Shown: piece by piece, positions 1-8,140 of the stretch
Numbering within the stretch: the stretch's first letter is position 1
How the letters are laid out: every line of letters begins with the position of its first letter
Source of the DNA: Aldehydirespirator sp963662645
Lineage (GTDB): Bacteria > Actinomycetota > Acidimicrobiia > Acidimicrobiales > Aldehydirespiratoraceae
Assembly: GCA_963662645.2 (NCBI GenBank)
Contig: OY759762.1
Span: 1,612,001-1,676,000, forward strand
Direction: 5' to 3'
DNA length: 64,000 nucleotides
The notes under the pieces: model-generated
What the model was told of the DNA's origin: nothing
Seen by the model: only the letters and a program-made list of their open reading frames with translations
Databases searched by the model: none
Program-made: the position numbers and the translations under genes

Positions 1-215
1 GGCACAAGCGGCGGGAGCTGCTGGGTCGGTCCGGTGCCAGCGATCAGCCGGCTCACGCGGTGGCCGGCGTGATACAGCAGGCCGCGATTCGCAGGGCCAG
101 TCCGGACCGGGTCAAGCGGGCCGTGCTGGACACCTACGGGCTGATCCGCATGACTCAGGCCGCCGAGCAATACCTGGATGCCGCCCTGGCCCTGCTCGAC
201 GAGGGCGCCGCTTAG
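1..215 (+). CDS. C-terminal end of an unidentified protein (5' truncated by window edge)
   Basis: An open frame enters from the left edge (first full codon at base 3) and stops with TAG at 213-215, giving about 70 residues. The tail is helical and rich in Ala, Arg and Leu, ending in YLDAALALLDEGAA. I do not recognise the family; a polyprenyl-synthetase-like tail is conceivable but unsupported. It converges on the molybdenum hydroxylase operon, with the paired repeat at 225-357 filling the gap. The call as coding rests on an uninterrupted frame with typical high-GC third positions. Confidence 0.5.
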   Translation, partial: HKRRELLGRSGASDQPAHAVAGVIQQAAIRRASPDRVKRAVLDTYGLIRMTQAAEQYLDAALALLDEGAA

Positions 216-224
216 CCGCCGCCC

Positions 225-357
225 AGAAATCTCGGCGCGATTCTGCGGACATACCCCACATTTCCAACCCGAGATTTCTGAGGGGGCAGACGATCCGGAA
301 TCTCGGCGCGATTCTGCGGACATACCCCACATTTCCAACCCGAGATTTCTGAGGGGG
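225..357. repeat. Paired 59-bp direct repeat in a convergent intergenic gap
   Basis: Two 59-bp copies (228-286 and 299-357, period 71 bp) are essentially identical. Each holds AATCTCGGCGCG at one end and CCAACCCGAGATTTCT near the other, so AGAAATCTCGG (225-235) can pair with CCGAGATTTCT (269-279) as a long hairpin. The gap separates two genes that run toward each other, so a bidirectional terminator role is possible. A diverged relative in the opposite orientation lies at 56326-56454. Confidence 0.85.
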
Positions 358-370
358 TTGTCTCGTACGG

Positions 371-2791
371 CTATTGCTGGGCCTGTTGGAGGAGGGACCA
401 GACCCTGGGCGGGGTGAGGGGCAGCTCCGTGGGCCAGACGCCCACGGCCCGGCCCACGGCGGCGGCCACCGCGGCCGGGACCGGGTTGAGGGCGCCCTCG
501 CCGGCGCCCTTGGCGCCGTAAGGGCCGGCCCCGTCGCCCCGCTCGGCCAGCACCGACGTGATGCGGCGGGGGGTGTCGCGCAGGCGGGGCACCCGGTACT
601 CGACGAGGTTGGGGTTGGTGAGCTGCTCACCGTCGTAGACCATCTCCTCCCACAGGGCGATGCCCAGACCCTGGGTGGCCGCGCCCAGGTCCTGGCCCTT
701 CACCAGCTCCGGGTTCACGGCATGGCCTACGTCGCCCACCGTGACCAGATGCTCGACGGTGACCTCGCCGGTGGCAGTGTCCACGGATACCTCCACACCA
801 ACCGCGCCGATCTCCCAGAACGGGGGCAGCACCTCGGTGGCGCCGGCCCGGCGGATCACGCCCACGCCCACCACCTCGCCGGCGTCGGCGCCGAACCACC
901 GCCGGATCACCTCAGCCGGAGCAAGCCCTGAGCCGGAGCCCTTCACGACCGAAGCGAAATCAGCCACACGCGCCCCCCGCTCGCCTGCACCAGAACCGCC
1001 CACGGTGTCGGAGATGTCGGCGTCGAGGTGGAGGCGACCGCCGTGGACAACTACGTCGCCGACGGGCACTCCGACCGACTCGGCCGCCCTGGCCCGCAGC
1101 GCGTCCCACAGATCCGCGCAGGCGGCCTGGACAGCCAGGCCGACCACGGTGGTGGTGCGGCTAGCGCCCGTAGTCCACTCGAACGGGGTAAACCGGGTGT
1201 CGCTCTGGCCGACGGCCACCGCGTCGAGCGGCACGCACAGCTCCCGGGCTGCGATCTGGGCCAGCGCCGTGCGGCTGCCCTGGCCCATCTCGGTGCTGCT
1301 CACCAGCAGGGTGACCGACCCGTCGGCGTGCATGCGCACCTGGGCGGTGGAGTTGGGCGAGGCACCGGCGTCGCTGGCGGTGAGGGCCACGGCCCGACCG
1401 CGCCGCACGCCGGCCTTGGACCGGGCCTGGCCGGAAACGTCATGGTCGTCGGCACTGGCGACAGCCGAGGCAGCGGCGTCGGGAACGGCGGCGTGGCCGT
1501 CAAGCGCCTTGACAACGGCATCGAGGTCGGCTGCGAGATCGGCGTCGAGGGGACGCTTGCCCGGTATGAGCGTGTCGCCAGGGGCGAGCAGGTTGCGGCG
1601 GCGCAGTTCGACGGGGTCGATGCCCAGGCGGTCGGCAGCCATGTCCATGTTCAGCTCACCGGCCAGGGCGGCCTGAGGGGCGCCGAAGCCCCGGTACGAC
1701 GACGCCGGAGAAGTGTTGGTGTAAGCAGCGACGCCCCGGATCCGCAGGTTGGGCATCCGGTAGGGGCCGAAGCTGCGGTTGATGCTCTTGGTCAGCACCA
1801 GCGGGCTGTTGTCGGCGTAGGCGCCGGTGTCGAAGAGAATGTTGATGTCGCGGGCAGTGATCCGGGCATCGGCGTCGAAGCCGGTGCGCACCGTCACCCG
1901 CGCGCCGTCGGCCCGAGTGGTGTACATGGCCCCCTCGACGTCGGTGGTGACCTTGACAGGGCGGCCGGCGGCCCACGACGCGGCCGCGGCCAGGGGCTCC
2001 AGCTTGGTGTAGGACTTCGAGCCGTAGCCGCCCCCGATGTAGGGCACCTCCACCCGCACCGCGGCCAGCGGCAGCGAGAACATCCGGGCCAGCTCCTTGC
2101 GGACCATCAGCGGATGCTGGGCGGTGGACACCACGTGCAGCGAGCCGGGCTGCCAGTCGGCCAGAGCGTTGTAGGTCTCCATGGCGTACCCGTAGACGAG
2201 GGGGAAGGTCGTCGTGGTCTCCACCACGGTGGCGGCACTGGCCAGGGCAGCCTCGGCGTCACCCCAGGCCAGCTCGCCGCGGTGGGCTGCGTTGTCGGCT
2301 GAGGCGCCCGGGGCGACATCCAAGAACTTCTCGCCCTCGGAGGCGTAGGACTGCTCGTGGATGAGCACATCGGAGGCCAAGGCTGTGGCCGCGTCGGTGA
2401 GGGCGGGCAGGTCGTCGTAGTCGACCCACACCATCTCGGCGGCGTCGGCGGCCTGATGAGGGGTCTCGGCCACCACTGCTGCCACCGGCTCGCCGTAGTA
2501 GCGGACCTTGTCGACCGCCAGGATGGCGTGATCGGGCACGATGTGGCCGAAGCGAAGGCCCAGGTCGCCGAGGTCGCCAGCGGTAACCACTGCGATCACA
2601 CCGGGCGCCGCCTCGGCCTCGGCCCGGTCGATGCTGGTGATGTACGCGTGGGCCCGCTCGGAGCGAACCACCGCGGCGTGGGCCATGTTGGGCAAGGCGG
2701 CATCGACGGCATAGCGGGCCCGGCCGGTCACCTTCTCCCACGCATCCCGCCGCGGCACAGACAGAGCCTTCACCGCCCGCACCCTGGCCAT
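371..2791 (-). CDS. Molybdopterin-binding large subunit, xanthine dehydrogenase/CoxL family
   Basis: An 806-aa large subunit of a molybdenum hydroxylase, which hydroxylates a substrate using water with electrons passing to 2Fe-2S and FAD subunits. Visible marks are the N-terminal DAWEKVTGRARY, GGGYGSK near residue 250, SYRGFGAPQ near 360, the cofactor loop EMGQGSRTALAQ and the C-terminal GAKGAGEG near 765, whose Glu is the usual catalytic base. The CO dehydrogenase form I signature (AYRCSFR) is absent, so CO is not the likely substrate; a heterocycle or aldehyde is more plausible. It is the last gene of a G-M-S-L order operon, 10 bp after the 2Fe-2S gene. Confidence 0.93.
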   Translation of the reverse strand: MARVRAVKALSVPRRDAWEKVTGRARYAVDAALPNMAHAAVVRSERAHAYITSIDRAEAEAAPGVIAVVTAGDLGDLGLRFGHIVPDHAILAVDKVRYYGEPVAAVVAETPHQAADAAEMVWVDYDDLPALTDAATALASDVLIHEQSYASEGEKFLDVAPGASADNAAHRGELAWGDAEAALASAATVVETTTTFPLVYGYAMETYNALADWQPGSLHVVSTAQHPLMVRKELARMFSLPLAAVRVEVPYIGGGYGSKSYTKLEPLAAAASWAAGRPVKVTTDVEGAMYTTRADGARVTVRTGFDADARITARDINILFDTGAYADNSPLVLTKSINRSFGPYRMPNLRIRGVAAYTNTSPASSYRGFGAPQAALAGELNMDMAADRLGIDPVELRRRNLLAPGDTLIPGKRPLDADLAADLDAVVKALDGHAAVPDAAASAVASADDHDVSGQARSKAGVRRGRAVALTASDAGASPNSTAQVRMHADGSVTLLVSSTEMGQGSRTALAQIAARELCVPLDAVAVGQSDTRFTPFEWTTGASRTTTVVGLAVQAACADLWDALRARAAESVGVPVGDVVVHGGRLHLDADISDTVGGSGAGERGARVADFASVVKGSGSGLAPAEVIRRWFGADAGEVVGVGVIRRAGATEVLPPFWEIGAVGVEVSVDTATGEVTVEHLVTVGDVGHAVNPELVKGQDLGAATQGLGIALWEEMVYDGEQLTNPNLVEYRVPRLRDTPRRITSVLAERGDGAGPYGAKGAGEGALNPVPAAVAAAVGRAVGVWPTELPLTPPRVWSLLQQAQQ

Positions 2792-2801
2792 CCGTCGGCA
2801 T

Positions 2802-3311
2802 TCATAGCTCGTTCTCCGGCGACTCGGCTCGCATCCGGTCTGCCGCGACTGTGACGGCGGTCTCGATTGGTGCGTAGCCCGTGCAGCGGCAGAGATTGCC
2901 GTCCATCCACTCCCGCACGTCGTGGTGGTCCGCGTCGGGGTAGGCGTCCAGCAGGGCGACGGTCATCATGATGAAGCCGGGCGTGCAATAGCCGCACTGC
3001 AGGGTATTAGCCGCCATGAAGGCGTCCTGCACGGGGTGCAGGTCCCGGCCTCGGGCCAGGCCCTCGACGGTAAGCACCTCGGTGCCGTCGAGGTCGCAGG
3101 CAAGCGTGGTGCAGGAGCTGACCGGGTTGCCGTCCACCAGCACGGTGCACACCCCGCAGACCTGCATCTCGCAGCTGACCTTGGTGCCGGTGAGCCGGAG
3201 GCGGTCCCGCAGCAGCTCGGCCACGGTGAGCCGTATCGGCACCAGCATCTCGACGTCCCGACGGTTTACCCGGCACCGGATCACGGTCGAAGTCGCGCCC
3301 GGAACGGTCAC
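2802..3311 (-). CDS. 2Fe-2S small subunit of molybdenum hydroxylase
   Basis: A 169-aa two-domain iron-sulfur subunit that relays electrons from molybdopterin to FAD. The N-terminal plant-type cluster motif reads CEMQVCGVCTVLVDG followed by a fourth Cys in SSC. The C-terminal helical domain carries CGYCTPGF and NLCRCTGY, giving the usual four further Cys. The start is GTG at 3309-3311, overlapping the TGA of a 47-bp duplicated junction copy. Length and motif order are normal for the CoxS/XdhC family. It sits between the FAD and Mo subunit genes. Confidence 0.95.
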   Translation of the reverse strand: MTVPGATSTVIRCRVNRRDVEMLVPIRLTVAELLRDRLRLTGTKVSCEMQVCGVCTVLVDGNPVSSCTTLACDLDGTEVLTVEGLARGRDLHPVQDAFMAANTLQCGYCTPGFIMMTVALLDAYPDADHHDVREWMDGNLCRCTGYAPIETAVTVAADRMRAESPENEL

Positions 3312-3401
3312 AGCGCCGCCCCCACAGCCCGCTGTAGGTGAGCCCGCAGCACCGTCACCGCTCCGCCCCCAGGGCCCGCTGTAGGTGAGCCCGCAGCACC
3401 G
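3308..3401. repeat. 47-bp tandem duplication at the FAD-subunit/2Fe-2S-subunit junction
   Basis: Copies 3308-3354 and 3355-3401 match at 43 of 47 positions. Each holds the last codons of the FAD subunit (LRAHLQRA) and a TGA overlapping a GTG (sequence GTGA on the minus strand). Because 47 is not a multiple of three, the second copy is out of frame and simply separates the two genes that were once coupled by a GTGA overlap. Confidence 0.85.
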
Positions 3402-4146
3402 AGCGCTTGTAGGCGGGCGGGCCGGTCATGTCGTCGCTGAGCTCCAGCCCGTCGACGAAGGCGGCCAGGCCGGCGGTGTCGCCCGCGGCGAGCACGGTTC
3501 GGGTGGGGCGTTCGGTCGCCGCGCCCACCGTGACCTGCCACTGCGAGTCGGTGACGACCAGCGCCACTCCGAGGGTGGGTCGCTCGTAGCTCTGAAGCTT
3601 CCAGTACGACATGCCCGGCGGCTCGAACGGTGCGGCCACGCTGACGAGGATCTCGTTCTCCGCCAACGACGTCTCGAACGCGCCCACGATCAGCTCGTCG
3701 ATGCCGAGGGTGCGGGCACCGACGGCCGAGCGCACTTCGGCTTTCGCTCCGAGAGCGACCAGCACGCAGCCGAGGTCGGAGCGGGGCTCGGCGAAGCACA
3801 GGTTGCCGCCGACGGTTCCGGTGGAGCGCACCCGGGCGTTGCCCACCCGCGACGCCGCCGCTGCCAGCGTGGGCAGGTGTTCCCGGACTCCAGGGTCATC
3901 CGAGAGCCGCCGGTGGGTGACGGCAGCACCGATGGTCACAGTGCCGGCCTCGACATCTACCTCAATCCGTTTCAAGAGATCGACCCGCTTGAGATCCACG
4001 ACGGCGGCCGGGCGGCGCAACCCCAGGCCCATAGCCGGCACCAACTCGGTGCCCCCGGCGTAAGGCGCATGGTCGCAATCGACCGCGGCCAGCACTTCGT
4101 CCAAGTCGGCAGACCGGACCAGCCCTATCTCAGGCAGCATCGGCAT
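3355..4146 (-). CDS. FAD-binding medium subunit of molybdenum hydroxylase (CoxM type)
   Basis: A 263-aa FAD subunit that takes electrons from the 2Fe-2S protein. Family marks are the PCMH-type flavin loops AGGTELVPAM (about residues 31-40) and TVGGNLCFAEPRSD (about 111-124), and the C-terminal CO_deh_flav_C region beginning near SYWKLQSYERP. ATG at 4144-4146 is the first gene after a 130-bp gap downstream of the CoxG-like gene. Its stop lies at the start of a tandem duplication that has moved the next gene's GTG 47 bp away. Confidence 0.94.
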   Translation of the reverse strand: MPMLPEIGLVRSADLDEVLAAVDCDHAPYAGGTELVPAMGLGLRRPAAVVDLKRVDLLKRIEVDVEAGTVTIGAAVTHRRLSDDPGVREHLPTLAAAASRVGNARVRSTGTVGGNLCFAEPRSDLGCVLVALGAKAEVRSAVGARTLGIDELIVGAFETSLAENEILVSVAAPFEPPGMSYWKLQSYERPTLGVALVVTDSQWQVTVGAATERPTRTVLAAGDTAGLAAFVDGLELSDDMTGPPAYKRSVLRAHLQRALGAER

Positions 4147-4205
4147 CCGGCCGTTCTAGCAAATCCCTGTGGCTGAGGACCTCACGGTCCTTTGGTACAC
4201 GTATA

Positions 4206-4269
4206 GCGGTCGGAGGTCAGGGATGGCGGTCCGGGGGATCGGGTATGGCGGTCCGGAGGGTCAGAGATA
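4206..4269. repeat. Short tandem repeat, three units of about 21 bp
   Basis: Units begin GCGGTC at 4206, 4226 and 4248 and share GCGGTCCGG plus a GGTCAGGGAT-like tail. They occupy the gap between the CoxG-like gene and the FAD subunit, so they may hold regulatory sites for the operon or be neutral slippage. Confidence 0.6.
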
Positions 4270-4276
4270 GCCGCCG

Positions 4277-4756
4277 TCAACTTGCTCCTGCAAGGGCGGC
4301 GGCGGCGTTGGTGCAGAAGGTGTCGATGAGCTTGTTGGCCTTGGAGCGGATAACGCCGGCACCGAGGGTGGCCACCCGGCCGGTGATCTCGTAGGACCCG
4401 ACCAGCCGGACCCGGGTCTGGCCGGGGCCGGCGTCGGACAGGCGAGCCGCGGCGTCGATCATGATGCGGGAGCGGATCTGGCGGTCCTCTCCCCTGGCCC
4501 GGATCGACACCTCCTCGGGCTCCTGCACTCCGGCCACCTCGATGTGCAGGTCGGCCCGCAGCGAGAACGGGCCCACCTTGTCCTCGAAGGCGGCCTGGAA
4601 ACTGGAACCGTCGAGGCCAGCCGGACTAGACGACACCTCGGTCACCGAGTGCATGATCGGCAGCCACGACGCCACCGCGTGAACGTCCAGCAAACGAGGC
4701 CACACCTCGTCGCGGGCCGCCGCGACCACGAACTCCCGGTCAACTGCTTCCCTCAC
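4277..4756 (-). CDS. CoxG-like SRPBCC domain protein
   Basis: A 159-aa CoxG/SRPBCC helix-grip protein of the kind encoded beside molybdenum hydroxylases and thought to act in maturation or membrane recruitment. The N-terminus REFVVAAARDEVWPRLLDV matches the family strand-helix opening. DLHIEVAGVQEPEEVSIRA and SYEITGRVATLGAGVI match later strands and the C-terminal helix. The start is GTG at 4754-4756 with GAGGG upstream; the overlapping ATG would read straight into TGA. It is the first gene of the operon, and its position supports one pathway with the three hydroxylase subunits. Confidence 0.88.
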   Translation of the reverse strand: MREAVDREFVVAAARDEVWPRLLDVHAVASWLPIMHSVTEVSSSPAGLDGSSFQAAFEDKVGPFSLRADLHIEVAGVQEPEEVSIRARGEDRQIRSRIMIDAAARLSDAGPGQTRVRLVGSYEITGRVATLGAGVIRSKANKLIDTFCTNAAAALAGAS

Positions 4757-4795
4757 ATCAAGCCCTCGTCAGCCGGAGCCTAGGGGTCCGAGGCT

Positions 4796-4936
4796 CAGAG
4801 GCCGAGCGGGTAGGCGCACAAGTTCGGCCCATACGGGCGAGGCCGTGGCCCGAGCGGCCCTCAGGTCGCAGCGAACAGAGCGGGAGACACACCGCCGCAA
4901 CATGACGGGCTTGTACCTACTCGCGCACGTTCTTAG
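4796..4936 (-). repeat. Dispersed ~140-bp intergenic element, copy A
   Basis: Starts with CAGAGGCCGAGCGGGTAGGC and ends in an imperfect inverted copy (revcomp contains GCGAGTAGGTACAAG). The core GGGCGAGGCCGTGGCCCGAG is shared with copies at 8141, 10771, 12486 and 52059. The right end supplies the TAA stop of the neighbouring membrane protein gene. Confidence 0.85.
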
Positions 4937-5397
4937 TCGGGCGGCTCGCCTTCGGGCTCCACGGTGCCTGCGCCTGGGATCACCAACCGATGTTCGAGAG
5001 CGGCGTCGACCGCCGCAGTGGCGTTCAGATTAGCGATCAGGGCGGTGAGCTTCCGTTCGAGCTCGGCGATCTGGGCACCTTGCGCGGCGAAGCCGGCGTC
5101 CACCTTTGCTTCCAGGCGGTCCATCCTGGCCTCCAGCCTGTCGAAGCGGTCGTCGAAGCTGTTCAGAGCGAAGACGAGAAGCGCCACCACCACGGTGCCA
5201 AGAAGCGTGAACAGGGCCAGCACAAGCCCGACGGCGAGGCTCAGCAGCGGATTCTCGGCGATCTGGTCTCGCAACCTGGGCCTTGCCGGCCGGTCCGCGA
5301 CAGCGTCGTCGACGATCTGAGCCTGCGAGGTTGTGGCCGGATCGGGGGTGTGAGTCATCGGCGGTGGTACCCGGTGGGCGGGAATGGTTGATGTCAT
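4933..5397 (-). CDS. Small single-span membrane protein with C-terminal coiled coil
   Basis: About 154 aa. The start is ATG at 5395-5397 because AGGAG lies 7 nt upstream; a longer frame to 5466 lacks such a site. The order is a polar Pro-rich N-terminus, one hydrophobic helix (NPLLSLAVGLVLALFTLLGT and following residues), then a heptad-like stretch (RFDRLEARMDRLEAKVDAGF) with Leu/Ile spacing typical of a dimeric coiled coil. No enzyme domain is visible, so the function is unknown; a membrane-anchored scaffold is possible. Its stop codon lies within the end of repeat copy A. Confidence 0.7.
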   Translation of the reverse strand: MTSTIPAHRVPPPMTHTPDPATTSQAQIVDDAVADRPARPRLRDQIAENPLLSLAVGLVLALFTLLGTVVVALLVFALNSFDDRFDRLEARMDRLEAKVDAGFAAQGAQIAELERKLTALIANLNATAAVDAALEHRLVIPGAGTVEPEGEPPD

Positions 5398-5502
5398 GGG
5401 GCTTCTCCTAGACCCAGCGGTACGAAGCGGATGCGATTCGTACTCAAATGAAGGACAGTGGCGCACCGCTGGATGGCCCGGTGGCGAAGCTCCTAGATCA
5501 GA

Positions 5503-5545
5503 ATAGCTCTATATTCATCATAGCGCAACCCTGCTCCAGAGCTAT
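5503..5545. promoter_or_regulatory. Inverted repeat upstream of the coiled-coil membrane protein
   Basis: ATAGCTCT at 5503-5510 and AGAGCTAT at 5538-5545 are perfect inverted arms around an AT-rich spacer (CTATATTCATCATA region). The 184-bp gap is otherwise empty. It could be an operator for the gene starting at 5397, or a terminator for the LLM gene ending at 5582. Confidence 0.35.
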
Positions 5546-5581
5546 GTCATGGACTCTCAGCCCAGATTGCGCTGGCGACCG

Positions 5582-6577
5582 TCAGCCCCTCAGAATGGGA
5601 AGCACCTCGCGGCCGAGGAGTTCGACCGAGGCGAACCAGCGGTCGAAGTTCATGCGCAGGTCAAACACCAGGTGCTCCACCCCCACCCCGGCGAAGCGGC
5701 CCACCTGCTCGACCACCTCGTCGGGGGTGCCCGCGATCAGCGAGCCCTCGATGTCCTCGGCGGTGGCGAAGCGGCCCGACGGCGGCTTGGCCCACCACTT
5801 GCCCCGCTTGTTGGCCCACGCCAACAGACCCTCCAGGTTCACCCCGGACAGCGCCAGGTCGTGGGTGGCCGCGATGGATGTCGGCGGGATCACCGCGACG
5901 GTGGGCATGGGCCGACCGTTGGCCTCGGTCAGCTCCCGCATGGTGGCCACCCGCTCGGCGATGGTGAGCAGGGTGGTGCGACCCGGCATCCAGCCGTCGC
6001 AGTACTCGGCGGCCAGGCGGGCCGATCGGGGGGTGGCCCCGCAGTACCAGAACGGCACCGGGGCACCGGGCTTGGGCTCGATGGAGATGTTGTCGAACGA
6101 GTACACGTCGTCTCGGTAGGTGACCCCGTCGGTGGCCAGCAGGCGGCGCAGGATCTCGGCGTTGGACCGCACCAGGCCCACCCGGTCCACGCCGGCCATG
6201 TCGATCACGTCGAACTCGTGGTCGAAGGTGCCCGCCCCGAAGCCCAGGACCACCCGGTCGCCCACCAGGCTGCACAGCGTGCCGATGCTGATGGCCGTGT
6301 GCACCGGGTGGCGGAAGGGGATCAGCGAGCCGGTGCCCAGCGTGATGTCGGTGGTGACCGCCCCGATGGCGGTGAGGGTGGTGAGGGCCTCGTAGAAGGT
6401 GACGTCGGCCGCCTCCATCTCGGAGTGGGGCTCGAACACGAGGTGGTCTCGCACCCAAAGCGAGTCGAAGGCGAAGCTCTCGGCCAGCACGGCCCCGTCG
6501 AGCACGGCCCGGCGGCTGGCATGGCCGCCGAAGTGGGGCATGAGCAGGCCGAACTTCATGTTCGAGGTGTCAGTCAT
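5582..6577 (-). CDS. LLM-class F420-dependent oxidoreductase
   Basis: A 331-aa TIM-barrel flavin/F420 oxidoreductase of the bacterial luciferase-like class. Typical stretches are MKFGLLMPHFGG at the N-terminus, LWVRDHLVFEP, ITLGTGSLIPFRHP, the loop VVLGFGAGTFDHEF and the late segment GTPDEVVEQVGRFAGVGVEH. ATG at 6575-6577 has AGGAGG 7 nt upstream. The substrate cannot be read from sequence. It follows the hydantoinase-type gene on the same strand after a 93-bp gap with a hairpin, so co-expression is possible but not certain. Confidence 0.92.
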   Translation of the reverse strand: MTDTSNMKFGLLMPHFGGHASRRAVLDGAVLAESFAFDSLWVRDHLVFEPHSEMEAADVTFYEALTTLTAIGAVTTDITLGTGSLIPFRHPVHTAISIGTLCSLVGDRVVLGFGAGTFDHEFDVIDMAGVDRVGLVRSNAEILRRLLATDGVTYRDDVYSFDNISIEPKPGAPVPFWYCGATPRSARLAAEYCDGWMPGRTTLLTIAERVATMRELTEANGRPMPTVAVIPPTSIAATHDLALSGVNLEGLLAWANKRGKWWAKPPSGRFATAEDIEGSLIAGTPDEVVEQVGRFAGVGVEHLVFDLRMNFDRWFASVELLGREVLPILRG

Positions 6578-6620
6578 CGCGTCCTCCTCACAGGCTCACA
6601 ACAGCCGGCCCGCCGCGAAC

Positions 6621-6659
6621 TGGCAGCACAACGCACGCATACCGTGCACAACGCTGCCA
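6621..6659. terminator. Symmetric two-tier hairpin between amidohydrolase and LLM genes
   Basis: Outer arms TGGCAGC (6621-6627) and GCTGCCA (6653-6659) enclose inner arms GCACG (6633-6637) and CGTGC (6643-6647), with identical ACAAC internal loops on both sides. No T tract follows. It may be an attenuating hairpin or terminator after the amidohydrolase gene, or an operator 44 bp upstream of the LLM gene. Confidence 0.5.
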
Positions 6660-6670
6660 ATTCGTCGAAG

Positions 6671-8059
6671 TCACAGTGTGGGGCGGGCGTGGCGGCCCCA
6701 GCCGGGCTCGCCCACGACCTTGCGGTCCACGTACACGTCTCGTCCCCGCACGATCGTGCGGTGGATGCGGCCCTTGGTGATCCGGCCGTCGTAGGGGGTC
6801 CAGCCGCACTTCGACAGCACGGTGTCGGCAGAATGGCGGGTCTGGTCGGCCGGGTCGAAGATCACGAGGTCGGCGTCGTAGCCGGGCCGCAGGAAGCCCT
6901 TGGAGGCCAGCTTGAACTCGGTGGCCGGCTCCTCGGCCACCACTTCGGCCACCCTGGGCAGCGAGATCAGGCCGTCCATGTGGCAGTCCAGCAGCATCGG
7001 GTACTGCTCCTGGATGCCGGGAGTGCCGGTGTGGCAGGCCCAGCAGTCCTCCCAGCCGACCTCCTTCTCGGCCCGGGTGTGGGGGGCGTGGTCCGACGAC
7101 AGCATGTCGATAGTGCCGTCGTTGAGGGCGCCCCACACCGCCTCGCGGTGGTGGTCGGGCACCCAGTACGACAGGGCGTAGGGGCCGAGGCGCTCGATGT
7201 CGCGCCACCGCGACAGGAACAGCGCCCAGTGGTTGACCTCGCAGCTCACCGGCACGCCCCGCTCCTTGGCCCGGCGCACCAACTCGACCGACCCCTCGGT
7301 CTGCATGTGCACGATGTGGAGCTTGGTGCCGGTGGCCTCGGCCATCTGCAGGATCACGGCGATGGCGGCGTCCCAGATCAGGCCGTTGTGGGTGGCCAGG
7401 GTCTGGGCGTAGGCGGCCGGGCTGCGGTCGCCCCGGTCCCAGTGGGTCTGCTCGGTCACGTCCATGATGGCCTGGTCGTGGGGGTGGATCATGAACGGCA
7501 GCCCGGTGGGACCGATGGCCTCGAACATGCGCAGCAGATGGCCGTGGTCGTGGATGCCGGTGCCGCTCGGGTGGGGGTAGTCGCGGCCGGTGTCGACCAC
7601 CATGTAGATCTTGAAGGCGGCCACCCCGGCGTCGGCCATGGGCTGAACCTCACCCAGCACGCTGGGCACTGGGTTGTGGTTCCAGTCGACGATGCTCTTG
7701 GCGTCGTAGAGGTCGAAGAGCTCCTCGAGCACCTGCAGGTTCTTGGTGACCGGGTTGAGGTTGGGCATCCCGAACACGGTGGTCACCCCACCGGCGGCGG
7801 CCGCCGCGGTGCAGGTGCTGATGTCCTCCTTGTGGACGTAGCCGGGCTCGCGCAGATGGACGTGCACGTCGACCATGCCGGGCAGCACCCACTTGCCGGC
7901 GGCGTCGATGCGCTCGACCGAGTCGGGCAGCGGCATCGCGCCGGGCGCGGCGATGGCCGCTATCCGCTCGCCCGCGATGAGCACATCGGCGGGTTCGACG
8001 CCGGTACCCGACACCACGGTGCCGCCAGCCACGACCCGGTCGATGGTGGACGCGCTCAC
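6671..8059 (-). CDS. Cyclic amidohydrolase (dihydroorotase/hydantoinase/allantoinase family)
   Basis: About 462 aa. This binuclear zinc TIM-barrel hydrolase opens cyclic amides. Metal ligands are visible in order: DVHVHLREP, the probable carboxylated Lys in AFKIYM, FMIHPHDQ, HIVHMQT and SSDHAPH. The C-terminus FLRPGYDADLVIFDP is the usual second beta-sandwich strand. I place the start at GTG 8057-8059 (VSASTIDRVVAGGT), matching the normal N-terminus. A longer frame to 8137 would begin with TTG and run through the GTATAC palindrome at 8118. The substrate is unknown; a hydantoin, pyrimidine or allantoin is likely for this fold. Confidence 0.9.
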   Translation of the reverse strand: MSASTIDRVVAGGTVVSGTGVEPADVLIAGERIAAIAAPGAMPLPDSVERIDAAGKWVLPGMVDVHVHLREPGYVHKEDISTCTAAAAAGGVTTVFGMPNLNPVTKNLQVLEELFDLYDAKSIVDWNHNPVPSVLGEVQPMADAGVAAFKIYMVVDTGRDYPHPSGTGIHDHGHLLRMFEAIGPTGLPFMIHPHDQAIMDVTEQTHWDRGDRSPAAYAQTLATHNGLIWDAAIAVILQMAEATGTKLHIVHMQTEGSVELVRRAKERGVPVSCEVNHWALFLSRWRDIERLGPYALSYWVPDHHREAVWGALNDGTIDMLSSDHAPHTRAEKEVGWEDCWACHTGTPGIQEQYPMLLDCHMDGLISLPRVAEVVAEEPATEFKLASKGFLRPGYDADLVIFDPADQTRHSADTVLSKCGWTPYDGRITKGRIHRTIVRGRDVYVDRKVVGEPGWGRHARPTL

Positions 8060-8117
8060 AGCCGCCAGACGGCAGGGACGGGGACTGTCATGGGTGGGGC
8101 CAGCACTACAGGCAGAT

Positions 8118-8125
8118 TGTATACA
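8118..8125. promoter_or_regulatory. TGTATACA palindrome upstream of the amidohydrolase
   Basis: The perfect palindrome TGTATACA lies 59 bp before the GTG start. The same octamer occurs 68 bp before the alpha/beta hydrolase start (9833-9840), and a GGTATACAAT variant before the amidohydrolase at 57726. FadR-type GntR repressors commonly bind GTATAC-like palindromes, and one is encoded at 12587-13336. Confidence 0.5.
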
Positions 8126-8140
8126 GACGGCGGCCAAGGC

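Noticed and set aside
225..357. CRISPR array
   Set aside because: Only two units, no regular spacers, and no cas genes; it fits a paired intergenic repeat better.
1028..2302. Plus-strand open frame opposite the molybdopterin subunit
   Set aside because: Shadow of the 806-aa molybdenum hydroxylase gene, with no recognisable domain.
371..4146. Aerobic CO dehydrogenase (form I)
   Set aside because: The large subunit has SYRGFGAPQ where form I has the AYRCSFR loop, so only the general molybdenum hydroxylase call is supported.
6671..8137. Longer N-terminus of the amidohydrolase from 8137
   Set aside because: It would start with TTG, lacks a ribosome site and covers the TGTATACA site; GTG 8059 fits the family N-terminus.
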